Source: Clonostachys chloroleuca (lineage: Eukaryota; Ascomycota; Sordariomycetes; Hypocreales; Bionectriaceae). From it: a DNA stretch of 64,000 nucleotides. The DNA is taken from NCBI GenBank assembly GCA_037952775.1, contig JBANAY010000004.1, positions 10,292,001 to 10,356,000 on the forward strand, in the 5' to 3' direction. Below are positions 26,238-38,018 of the stretch, in pieces. Within the stretch, counting starts at the first letter, position 1. Each line of letters starts with the position of its first letter. The notes under the pieces were generated by a model that had not been told where the DNA came from, did no database searches, and saw only the letters and a list, made by a program, of their open reading frames with translations. The position numbers and the translations under genes are program-made.

Positions 26238-26425
26238 TATTAGAAGGCTTTTCCAAAGTATATACTATAGAGTAGATAGGTTAAAAAGTAATTAATAGTT
26301 ACTATTCTAGCTACAGAAGTAAACTAGTTATAAATATAGTTCTAGAGTAATCCTAATTAAGTAAACTACTCTACTTCTAGCTTCTAGCTAGTAACTATTA
26401 ATTAGTAGTATTTAGTATACTAATA
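26238..26425 (-). repeat. Copia LTR A (3' LTR)
   Basis: It begins TATTAGAAGGC and ends GTATACTAATA (ancestral TG...CA after C-to-T change). It is one of three copies in the window; the others are at 40,851 and 45,736. Confidence 0.85.
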
Positions 26426-28050
26426 CAGGTAGTCTTTTATTTTCTTATTCTATATAAATAGCTCTTATAATTATAGACCCTTTATAATCTCTATAAATAT
26501 AAGAAATAAATATATATAATTCTAATTCCTTATATCTTTATTAAAAAGATATACTATATATATTAGTCTGGATATATATATATTTTATTATTAGATTTCT
26601 CTACTTATTACTATAGTTACTCCTAGTAATAAGTAATTATAAGTATATATCCTATTTATATTAAACCCTATTCTATACTATTATAATATTTCTCTTTTCC
26701 TTTTCTATATAGTTACTCTAGTATTATATATATACCCTTTATAATAATTCTTACTACTTTAGATTAGAGTTTTATAGCTAACTATTTTATAGAATAGTTA
26801 TATTCTAATTCTCTTTCTATATATAGAGATATATATACTCTAGGATATAGTTTTATAGCTAATCTTAGTAATATATAATTAAACTTTTAACTTACTATTT
26901 TCTTCTCTATAAGTAGTTACTCCCTTTTTATATATTTTAAAGCTAACTAAATATAGAGATATAATACTTTCCTTCTTCTCTTTTTTATTTACTCTTTAGA
27001 GCCCCTCTTCTAAACCTATAATACTATTCTGCTATAGTATAGCTAGGGAAATAGCTATTAATTATATATACTTAAATACTTAGTTTTAGGAACTCTTACT
27101 AATAGGCTTATATAGCAGTCTAAAGAATATTAAGTATACTAGTCTAGTAGTAAGCTAAGATTAGAAGGATATAGAAGGAGTTTAAGAAGCTTAAGAGATA
27201 GGAATATTATATAGCTAAAAAGTACTCTAACTAGATATAAATATTAGTAGTCTTTCTTTTTCTTACTTCCTTAATTAATATATTTATTAGTAGTAAGTAT
27301 CCTAATAAATATATAGTATATATTAAGTTACTTATCTTAGGGAAAAATAATAGTTATTACTTTAACTATAATAGTAATAGGATATAGTATATATATTATA
27401 ATAAAGGTAGTAATATTTATATTATTATATCTAAAGTTCTAATACTTTTTATATATAATTTAATTACTATTTATAAAGCTCTTACTAAGCTTAGTAAACT
27501 TACTAGGAAATCTTCTATAAGTATATTAAGATATATCTTCTGATTATATATACTAATACTATTTAGAAGATAGTTTATAATCTTACTATAAATAGTACTT
27601 TTAATAGTTTAACTATCTATTAGTAATATAGATTAGAATCTAGCTCTAGCTATATTTTTAAGAATACTATCTCTAAGAAGATTAAACCTCTTTTAGAGTA
27701 TTATACTATTTATTATTAGTTTATAAGATCTAATAATAATAATAGTACTATCTATAGGAGTACTAATAGGTCTAATAATAATAATAAATCTAAGAGTAGT
27801 TCCTCTAATATCTAATTTTAATATATAGTAATAATAAACTTAAGGGTAATTCCTCTAATATCTAATTCTAACCCTCTAAATACTATTTTTCTATATACTC
27901 TAAACCTAAGTAAAAGAGAAAGATAAAATAAAAAAATAAAAAAAAAATTAAATAGCTTAGCTAGTTTAGATAGATAGATAGATCTAATTATTAGTAAATA
28001 GCTTAGATAGATAGGGAAATAGAATAATTTCTTATAAGAGACCCCCCCTT
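26426..28050 (+). pseudogene. Unexplained segment with plus-strand coiled-coil-like frame
   Basis: This segment lies between the Copia pol end and its 3' LTR. Reading the plus strand through stops gives a basic, heptad-like stretch near 27,155-27,240 (AKIRRI-QKEFKKLKR), later a Tyr/Cys-type patch near 27,350-27,420, and a low-complexity Asn/Ser tail near 27,720-27,830. It is antisense to pol. On the minus strand a G-run (28,044-28,052 as CCCCCCC on the plus strand) just after pol looks like a polypurine tract, which would normally abut the LTR. So this is either an extra antisense gene of the element or a later insertion. I cannot assign a family. Confidence 0.3.
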
Positions 28051-28144
28051 ATATATTCTAATTACTTATAATATATTTAAATTCTTAGTTTAAAGCAGCT
28101 TATTATATAAATTCAGTCTATCTATATTTACTAAGCTATACCTA

Positions 28145-30835
28145 GTTTAAATAGCCTCTTAATATCTCCCTTAATTTAAATTCTTAACTTATTTATTTCT
28201 ATAAGTTTTAAGAGTACTAAATTAGGATTCTCTTTTATTAAGGTATTTACTAGATTATTCTCTTTATTAATCTATCTTATCTTAGTAATTTTATAGTATT
28301 TATATAATTACTATAAGGTTATTATATTAATTATTAGTTTTTTCTCTATAGTTATACTAAGCTTAATAAGATATTTATATAGTAAGAGAGAATTTATATA
28401 AATTACTAGTAGTATTTCTAATAGTATTATTTTTAAAGTAATTATTTAAAAAATACTTATAATTATAATATTTATATTAAATTTAGCTACTATACTATAG
28501 ACTTCTAATATAAAGCTACTTCTTATAATATATTTATACTTTATTAATAACTAGTATATAATATTCCTAGTTAGTTAGAATATAGGTTTCTAGCCCTTAA
28601 TTCTTATCTTTATTCTAAGTATAATTATAAAACTAATTTAGAAGCTTATATCTTTATTATTAGTAAGAGATCTATCTATAAAGATATATAGCTTTAGATT
28701 ATATAGGTTAAGTAGTATAAATTTTAGTCTATAGTTATAGTTCTTAATTTACTATATAAGCCTTTTATTTAACTTCTTAATATTATCTTTTAATAGGTTC
28801 TATTATAATTATACTACTATAGATAAATTATATAAAGCTTCTAGTTATATAATACTTATAATCTATATACTATATACTCTTTAGGCTTTATAGCTCTCTA
28901 TATCTATAGCTTTCTAGAGTATATTAGCTTAGCCCTTTTAAAGGAACTTAATTATTATACTATAGAAGAATATCTTTTCTTTATTAAATTTAAGATCTAT
29001 TTCCTTAGAAAGCTTAATTCTAATTTTTATTTTAAATTTAGCCTCTTTTAACTAATATTCTTCTTCTATAGTAAGTATCTTATTAAATAATCTAAGTATA
29101 TTATTAGTTTATATTCTAATAATTCTAAAACTAAGTATATTACTTCCTGTAATTAGAAGATATAGATTAAAGCTAGAAGTTACTATCTTTATATATATTA
29201 TAAAGTACTTATAGTATATAGTATACTAATATATACTAGACTTAGTAATTCTATATAGTAGCTTTATAATTTTTATAACTATTCCTTATAAGTAGTTTTA
29301 CTTAAGGTCTTTTAGGAGTATTATATAAATTATATATTATAGTATTAACTTAGACTATAGATAAGCTTATATAATATCTCTACTTATCAGAATATAAGTT
29401 CCTACTACTAGTAATAATAGTATTAATATAAGGATAAGCTATTAGCTATAGTATTAGATTATTAGTAACTATATAAGAACTATCTTCTTACTAGTATTAT
29501 TATATCCTTATATAATTAGATAGGATTTCTTATATAGATATATATTCTATTCTTTTATCTTATTAATAATATATACTTTAAATAGTTAACTACTTTTAAT
29601 ATTATAATTAAACTATATAAACTTAAATATACTTACTTTAATAAGTTAGTTAGTTTTAACTATTATAGAAGTCTTAAATAAAGTACCCGGGGTTATAATA
29701 ACTCCTTTCTTTTAAAATTTCTTAGCTAGCTTAAGGGTATCTTACTTTTTATATATTATATAGTTAGTATATAGTCTAACTAATTATACTATATATTATA
29801 TATATACTTTTAGTTTATTCTTTAAACCTATTAGTTATTCCCTTCTTTATAGTAGTTTGCTTATTATAAGTAATAAGAGGTCTTTTAGATATATTACCAG
29901 GCTAGTACTCTCTTAGACTGGGTTTTTAATCTATTTATCTCTATAGTATAGCTTTATATATATAGATTAAAAGATCTTTAGTCTATTATATATTTTAATT
30001 ATAATATTATAGAAGTTATTTAATAAAAGTCTATATAGTTTAAACTACCTCTTATTCTCTTTCTATACTATAATCTTACTTAGGAGTAGGAGTTTAAGGA
30101 GTTCTATTAGATTAGGGCTATTATATATAGCTAGTATAAGTATAGTTCTCTCTTTAGTATATAGTTCCCTTAAGGCTTTTATTATAAGATTAACTATTTA
30201 TACTCTTTAAACTATAGATTATAATAGGGAAGAGAATATAATAACTCTTAGATATACTCTAAATATAAGGAGTATTAGTATAAAGCTATTAGGCCTTACT
30301 ATATTATTAACTACTTTAACTACTACTTATAATATTAATTCCTTTAAGATTATCTTCTTAAGTTCCTTATATAAGATATTAAATATATATTATAGTAGTC
30401 TATAATATCTCTTAATCTTACTAATTAACTAATAGATCTTAATTAGTATTTACTTATACTTAGAACTAATAATCCTTATATTTATATAAAATCAGTTACT
30501 TATAAATTAAGTTCCTATATTATATATAATATAGTCTAGTAGTTCTAGATATATATCCAGCTAGATTCTTTTTAATACTTCCTATATAGTATCTACTAAG
30601 ATATCTATAAAGAAGGTTATATTTTAGAATATAGTTACTATATAGATAATATATAAAACTAGTTCTTAATCTAGTAGATATATAATATTAACTATAATTT
30701 TATAGTTAAAGTTAAGATTATTTTATAATCTGAATTTAAAGTATTTTAGAGCTAGACTATAGGCTTAGTATTAGTAGTAGAAATATTTAATCTTTTTTAT
30801 TACTTCTCTATTTATATCCTTATAACCTGCTCTTT
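28145..30835 (-). pseudogene. Copia pol, RT/RNase H portion
   Basis: This is the C-terminal part of the Copia polyprotein left of the nested Gypsy element. The last about 110 codons are convincing RNase H tail (see the element entry). Further upstream the reading is too broken to place individual RT motifs, and those are inferred from position. Confidence 0.6.
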
Positions 30836-30840
30836 CTAAG
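30836..30840. repeat. Gypsy target-site duplication, left
   Basis: CTAAG, repeated at 38,014-38,018 immediately after the right LTR. Confidence 0.85.
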
Positions 30841-31054
30841 TATCAGTAGTCACCTAACAGGTCATATATGCCCGCAGGAGGGCTTATTATTTAATACTAA
30901 TTCAGATTACAAGCTTCCCTTTTAAAGGTTAGGAATTAATAAATCTATTAAACAGCGACCTAAGTACTCCTCTCAGGTAACCCTTAGTTATATCTACAGC
31001 TATCTATTAGGCTTTATCTTAATACTCTCCTTATAATACTATATAGTACTAATA
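30841..31054 (+). repeat. Gypsy 5' LTR
   Basis: 214 bp beginning TATCAGTAGTCACC and ending ACTAATA. It is identical in length to the 3' LTR, with differences mostly C/T or G/A. Confidence 0.9.
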
Positions 31055-34000
31055 TATTAATTCCTCTTCCTATTCAGGGTTAGAGACTATTAAGGGAATA
31101 TACTATAGATCTAACTACTAATTACCTATATACCCCTAGCAAGTTAATAGATAATCTGTATATATTAACTTTACTAATAAAAGAATAAGAAAAAGAGGCC
31201 TAATAGTTTATAAGAGAGCTTTAAAACTTATAAAATAGTATAGTACTTAATAAGCTCCGAGGTTATATTTAGTAAGCAAGAGAAGTATAGCTATAAGCTA
31301 CTACTAAACTCTAAGAGGTAACTACCTACTAATAATAGGACCTTATTAAGCCTATTAACTAACTTACCCCAGTTAACTTATTTACCTAACCTAGGTTAAT
31401 AGCTAGGAATACTAGCTTATAGGAGGAAAGTAATAGTATCTACCTACTCCTATAGAAGGTTTATAGCCTAAGAGAGAAAGTTTAAGGGATAGAGAAGGAC
31501 GCCCCTAGGAGGAGGTAATCCAGGACTATCTATAAGGATAATAATAAGCCTGTAGAGAGGTATAAGTAAACTAAAGGAAACCTATAGGCTAAGGTCTAGA
31601 TAACAGCTTCTATATACTATAGTAAGAGCTAAGCAGAACTTTAGGCCTATCTAGTATATCTCTAAGTAGTCTTCCTCTAAGAGAACTTTAATACTAATAC
31701 TTAAAAGGTAGTATATACTAGTACTTACTTATAAGGTATAATAGAGGTATAATAGTAATACTATCTATAGAAGTACCCTATTACTACTATTTCCTAGAAG
31801 ATATATTAGAAGTAGCTAGAGAAGGGAATTAGTAATAGCTCTATATATATAATTAAAACTATATAGAAACTACTATATATAAAGCTTATAGCAGGCCAGA
31901 AGTTCAGATTATATACTAACTACTATAAATCTATACTTAGTAAAATACCAGAGGAGCTCCCTAAGGTATTCTAAGTAGCTCTCTTCCTAGAGACCTTATC
32001 TATTAACTTCTATAAATAGGTACTAAGTAAAGGGGTACCTAGTAACTGGAAGGAGCTTCTTAACTAAGGAGTTATTATAGAAATACTTATAGAGGCCTCT
32101 AAGACTAGTAGTATAGCCTAATCTTACTCTTATCTAAGATATTATAATATAACTACTTTATAAGAGACCTACCTAACTATAGATATAAGAATACTATAGA
32201 GAAGGGGTTCAGATAGAGCTAACTACAGGTAGGAATACTGAAAATATAGTAAACTAGGCTATATAAGAGATTACTATAAAGCTCCTAATTATACAGAGTA
32301 CTAAAGTAATTAGTATATAACTAAGATATATACTAAGTAGATTAGGAGCTCTAAGCTAGATACTATTCTATATATCTGTAAAATATAATAGAATAGGGCG
32401 AGCTATATTAACTTAAGGATAAGGAGAGTAGTATAGCTCAGGTAAGAGGGATACTAGGAAAAGGTAACTATACTGTTTAATCTATAAGCAGATATTAGTA
32501 TCCTCTTAAGCTAGTTTATAAGGAAAGGGGCTAAGCTACTGCCTAGGATAACCCTAGGGACTATATTTAACAGATAATATATTAAGACCTTAGGAATAAA
32601 GCCTTATTTAATAGAAATTATAGATAACTAGGGAGTTATAAAGTAGATACTCTTTAAGTTTATAATAGTAGATATTAAGGAGGATATAATTATTAGAAAA
32701 CCCTAGTTTATTAATATTAATCCTTAGATATCCTGAGTATTTAATAAATAGTATTACCCTCTAGAATAAGCTTCTATTAAGCTAGTTACTCAGCCTAAGC
32801 AGCTTAGGCAGATAATTAAGAATATATATATTATAATAATCTTAGTAAACCCCCTAAGTAGTACTCCTATACTTAATAGGTATAAGAAGAATATAAAGCA
32901 GCTGCTTAATAAATATATAGACTTTATAGATATCTTCTTAGAAAAGAAAGCAGCTTAATAACTACCCTTAGGAGGATAAATATATATAATTAAACTGGAA
33001 GATAGCTAAGTACTACTATAGGGGCCTATCTATCCTCTAGTAACCAGAGAGCTAGAGGTTCTTAAGTTATATATTAAAGAGGCTTTTAAGAACAGATAGA
33101 TAAGGAGGTTAACTAGCCCGGCAGGTACCCCTATACTATTTATACCTAAGAAAAGCTTTTCTAAGCTATAACTCTATATTAACTATTATAGTTTAAATAA
33201 GATAATATATAAGAACTATACCCTATTACCCCTAATCTATAAGATCCTTAACTAGCTATATAGTACTAAGATCTTTATAAAACTAGATATAAAAGATATA
33301 TATTAAAGGCTATATATTAGTAAGGGAGATAAGTAGAAAATAGTATTCAGATATAGATATAGCTACTTTAAATACCTTATTATACTCTTCAGCCTAACTA
33401 ATATACTAGTAACCTTCTAAGAGTATATTAATAATATATTACAGTCCGAGATAGACTCTATCTGTATTATCTATCTAGATAATATTCTGGTCTATAGTAG
33501 TAATATTACCTTATATATATAATATATAAAGACTATCCTGCAGAAGCTATAGAATACAGACCTATATACTAACCTGTAAAAATACGAATTTATAGTTAAT
33601 AAGGTATCCTTCCTTAGGTTTATTATAGGGCCTGAAGGAATATAAATAGAGGAGGAATATATCTAAGTAGTATAAAACTAGCTGGAGCCTTATAGTATAA
33701 AGGATATATAGACCTTCCTAGGCTTTATAGGATTTTATAGGTATTTTATAAAAAACTATAGTAAAATTATAATACTATTAACTAACCTAATATAAAGTAA
33801 ATACAAGGGATACCTATTACTTAATAGTATTAAATAAGCAGCTTTCCAAGAGCTAAAGGATAAATTTATAGACTAGCTAATTCTAATATACTTTAACCTG
33901 GAGGTATATATAAGAGTTAAAACTAATATATTAGATTTTATAATAGGAGTAGTACTTATATAGCTTATATAAGGTAAATAGCACCTAGTTATATACTTCT

Positions 34001-35900
34001 TAAAGAAGCTAAGCAGGCCCTAACTTAGATATCCTATTCCTAATATAGAGATACTTATAATAGTAGAGGCTTTCTATATATAGAGGTACTACCTAGTATA
34101 TATAGCTAATCCAGTTATAGTTATTACAGACTACTTAAATTATAGCTATCTAGCAGGTAAGAAAATACTATTAGCTAAACAGGTAATAGTACTAGATAAG
34201 CTAGCCCTGTATAACTTTATAATTAAGTACAGACTAGGTAAATTAAACCCAGTAGATAGACTTTTAAGAAGGCCTGACTTAGTAGATCCCTAAGTAAAGG
34301 AGGAAGTATAAAGAAGTTATCTAGATACTTTCCTCTAGTACTTCTTATATAAGGAAAGAGTAGGTAATATACTTAAGGAAGACTTATAGGTTAGGGTATC
34401 TAATAAGTTATTAGACCTTAACTAGTATACTTATAGGTTAACTAGATTATACCTAGTTATAAAAGTCCTACTTACTAGGAGGGAGGGAGTTACTAGTAAA
34501 GTATTTATCTGCCTTTAGCTTATAACTCGAAGAACTATTAAGAATTAGTAGGGAGATTACTAAAGTATAGCTATAATATTATAAGTAGAAGAAAGAACTC
34601 TAACTAAAGTACTCTTAGAAGTATAGTAAAGGGATACCTTTATAGTAAAAAAGAGAGCAGAGGCTGGGAATACCTCTAATACTACTAATAAATATAAGTC
34701 TTATAAGTAGCTAGTTAATAATAAAAAGTTATTATACTACTAGGGGGAAGAAGTATTAAAAAATATATATTTATATTACTAGGTATAAGAACTAAACTTC
34801 TCTTACTATACTATAATATACCTATAGTAGGTTACTAGGGAGTAAACAGAATAATATAAAGAATAACTAAATTTTACTTTTAGCTAGGTATAAAGAGGGA
34901 TATTAAATACTATATAAAATTATACCTGATTTACTAATATATTAATATAAGAAGGTATAAGCCCTATAGGTTCTTAGTACTACTTCTATAAATAATATAC
35001 CTATAGTTAGAAGTATTAATAAACTTTATTATAGACCTTCTACCTATACCAGGGCCAGGAAGTAAACTATATAATATAATACTTATTATTATAAACTAAT
35101 TTACAAAGTACTTATTATTTATTATAACCTATAAGGTACTTAGTAGCAAGGTATTAGTAAGAATCCTAGTTAATAAAGTTTTTATACTATATAGAATCCC
35201 GGATAGAATAGTCTTAGATAGAGTAATAGTCTTTATAGGAGACTACTAGTAATCTTTCTATTATCTACTTATATACTAAAAGCACCTTAGTATTATATTC
35301 TACCCTTAAACAGATAGTTAAACTAAGAGAATAAACTAAGAATTATAATATTACTTAAGAGTATTTTATACTAAAGACTAAGGTAACTAGGTATAAAAGC
35401 TTAAAATAGTATAGTTTATATATAATACCTCTCCCTACTATAGTATAGGTAAATCTCCTGCTTATTTATTATTCAGATTCAAACTAAATTACCTAGGGGT
35501 AGTAATAACAGACTTAGGGGTTAATAAAAGCCCCTTAGGTATAGAAAGGGTATAAGAACTAAGAGCTATAAGAGAAAATATAATCTAAGTACTTACCTTT
35601 AGTATAAATAACTATAAGAGGTAGTATAATAAGAAAAGATTATAATACTTATTTAAACTAGGCTAATTTATACTAATATTAACTAAATATATAAATCTTA
35701 GGTAACTTAGTAGGAAGCTAATAGAGAGATATATAGAACCCTATAAGATTATCCAGGCAGTTAGAAATAATAATATAGTATTTAAATTAAAACTGCTATT
35801 ATTAGTTAAAGTATATAATATCTTCTATATAGAAAACTTAGAACTATATATAAGCAGGAGCAGAATACCTAAAGTACTAGAGGATTACTCTTAGGGTATA
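31055..35900 (+). pseudogene. Gypsy gag-pol polyprotein remnant
   Basis: A gag region (about 31,100-32,500, domains not resolved; a Cys-type knuckle is plausible near 32,190-32,290) is followed by protease, RT, RNase H and integrase in the order Metaviridae use. RT is the best preserved part. Many CAG/CAA and TGG codons now read TAG or TAA, so the frame can be followed although no product could be made. Confidence 0.85.
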
Positions 35901-36049
35901 GAATAAACTTTTAAAATTAAGAGAATCCTGGGTTATAAGTATAGTAAATAGAAGAGGCTCTATTTAATTAAGTAGAAGGGCTATAACTATTTAGAAAACT
36001 CTTATATTAGCTAAAGTATATTTATAGATAAAGAGATATAAGATACTTA

Positions 36050-37784
36050 TAACTAGCGAGTCTCCAATAAGGGGAGAGTAAAAAAGAGGTTATAGAAAAA
36101 AGGTATAAGTATTACAGGAGGAGAGAAGAGGAGGCAGGGTATTACAGCTATATAATAATAAAACAGCAGAATAAAATTAAGAAAAAGGCTAAAAGGCTAC
36201 TAATATACAAGAGAGTAGCTACTAGCTAGCCAGGGAGCTACCCTATTAGGACCGGAATAAACCCTTGGTTAAATAAAAAAAAAATTAAAAAAGCAGCTAA
36301 TAAGCAGTACTAACCACCTCCTGCAATCTAGCTGCTTCCTATCTACTTATAGATATTACAGCCGGAGAGAGACTCCTTAGCAAGGAGTTCGAAGTTAGGC
36401 ACCTTATCAGGCACTGTCTATAAAGGCAGATCATCTACTATCTCTTTATCGCTGATAACAGTATACTAGCAGGAGGTTAGCAGGAGGGTAGTATAAGGGA
36501 AGCAGGAAGGATAAAACTTACAGCAGAGATAATCTATACTGCTGCTCGAGGGCAACACCCGACTTAACCTTCATCGCCTTAAGGCAATAATAAGCAGAGA
36601 TTTAAGTACCAGTAAAAGTGCTCCTCTATAATAAATTAGCTGGAGCTAAATAACTAGTAAGTAGGAGATATATAGTAATTTCTCCCTGCAGGAAGAAATA
36701 GTTCAGAAAAGCAGTATAATACTATATAGTACTTATAAGTATAATATACCCCTTATTAATACCTATATAGCAGATATACTTATTAGAACTAGCTATAATA
36801 TATTAGCTACTAGGTAGTAAGAGGGTAGCAGGAGGGAATAGGTAAAACTTATATAGTTCCTAGTAGTAGGTTAGGAGAGGACTACCCTTCCAGGTAGCTT
36901 AGGCATTATAATAATACCAGCAGTTATACTTATAACTAGGAATAACTTATTAGTAGTAACCTAGCAGCTTAGGACTAGCTAGGAATATTATACTTACAGA
37001 GTAAGAAAAAAGGGAGTACTATTACTCTTAGGCTTACTACCAGCAGCTTAGATCTCCTACTCAGTAGTAGGGCAGGGGGTTAGCTCAGACCTATAGCTTA
37101 TTAGCAGGAGGTTTATAATAGATAATAAGTTATAGGAAATAGAATACTTATATAATAATATTACTACTACTGTAGTTATAGTTATTAATATTATTACTAC
37201 TAAGGGAAGGCTATATATATATTAGCTGCTAGGTTATAATACAAACTAAGAAGAGGATATTTATATATAGAAAGAAGAAGAAGATAATAATATAAAGAGT
37301 AAGAAATTACTTTAAAGCTAGGGAAATATATACCTTAAGTAGGTCCTAAACCTCTATTTAATACCCTTATAATAGCTTTATCTAGTATTTAGGAATAAGT
37401 AAATAATATACTAAAATACCTATAGACTATTTATATACTATAATAATAACCTCAGGGGTATTTAATATAGCAGTACTATATAATATTATATAAGCAGTTA
37501 ATTTATAAGAGAAAATAAATAGTCAGGAGGTAAGGTAGTTAATTAAAGGTATCTACAGTTATATTATAGGTACAGCCGCCCTATTTAATAATAAGGCCCT
37601 TAATCGTATAATATAAAAGCAGCCTGTAATAATAGGAACTAACTATATATATATACCAATTACTTATTATAAGCAACCTAGCTGTATAAACCTGCTAGTT
37701 AGAATAATAATAGTAAATTAATATAGGATAGTACCCCGAAGCAAGAGATTAGCCCGTAGGTAGTAAGGGTTAAGAATAACCCTC
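36050..37784. other. Long 3' region of the Gypsy element
   Basis: About 1.7 kb between the chromodomain and the polypurine tract, unusually long for a Gypsy element. It is rich in AGCAGGAGG-type words and keeps more G and C than pol (for example 36,340-36,700). No conserved domain is recognisable on either strand. It may be a long 3' UTR or a lost accessory reading frame. Confidence 0.5.
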
Positions 37785-37799
37785 AAAAGGGAGGTATTC

Positions 37800-38013
37800 T
37801 ATTAGTAGTTACCTAACAGGTTATATATACCTGCAGGAGGGCTTATTATTTAATACTAGTTCAGATTATAAGCTTCCCTTTCAAAGGTTAGGAATTAATA
37901 AATCTATTAAATAGCGACCTAAGTACTCCTCTTAGGTAACCCTTAGTTATATCTACAGCTATCTATCGGGCTTCACCTTGACACTCTCCTTGTAATACCA
38001 CCCAGCACTAATA
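37800..38013 (+). repeat. Gypsy 3' LTR
   Basis: 214 bp, partner of 30,841-31,054. Its last about 50 bases (from 37,965) remain much less mutated than the 5' copy, keeping TTGACAC and CACCCAGCAC where the 5' copy reads TTAATAC and TATATAGTAC. Confidence 0.9.
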
Positions 38014-38018
38014 CTAAG
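38014..38018. repeat. Gypsy target-site duplication, right
   Basis: CTAAG, the match to 30,836-30,840. Confidence 0.85.

Larger units (their letters stand above)
30841..38013 (+). mobile_element. Complete chromodomain Gypsy retrotransposon nested in Copia
   Basis: A 7,173-bp element with two 214-bp LTRs (30,841-31,054 and 37,800-38,013), a polypurine tract AAAAGGGAGG (37,785-37,794) before the 3' LTR, and CTAAG duplications on both sides. Through-stop reading gives reverse transcriptase at about 33,100-33,620 (SPAGTPILF, YKNYTLLPL, KLDIKDIY, LFSLTN, YLDNILVYS), RNase H/connection to about 34,280 (ITDYLN, NPVDRLLRRPD), integrase in the 34,800-35,700 region, and a chromodomain at about 35,905-36,040 (FKIKRIL, YLIK, KGYNYLEN). 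YLDD has become YLDN and stops abound. It entered the Copia element after that had inserted, so it is the youngest full-length element here. Confidence 0.92.
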
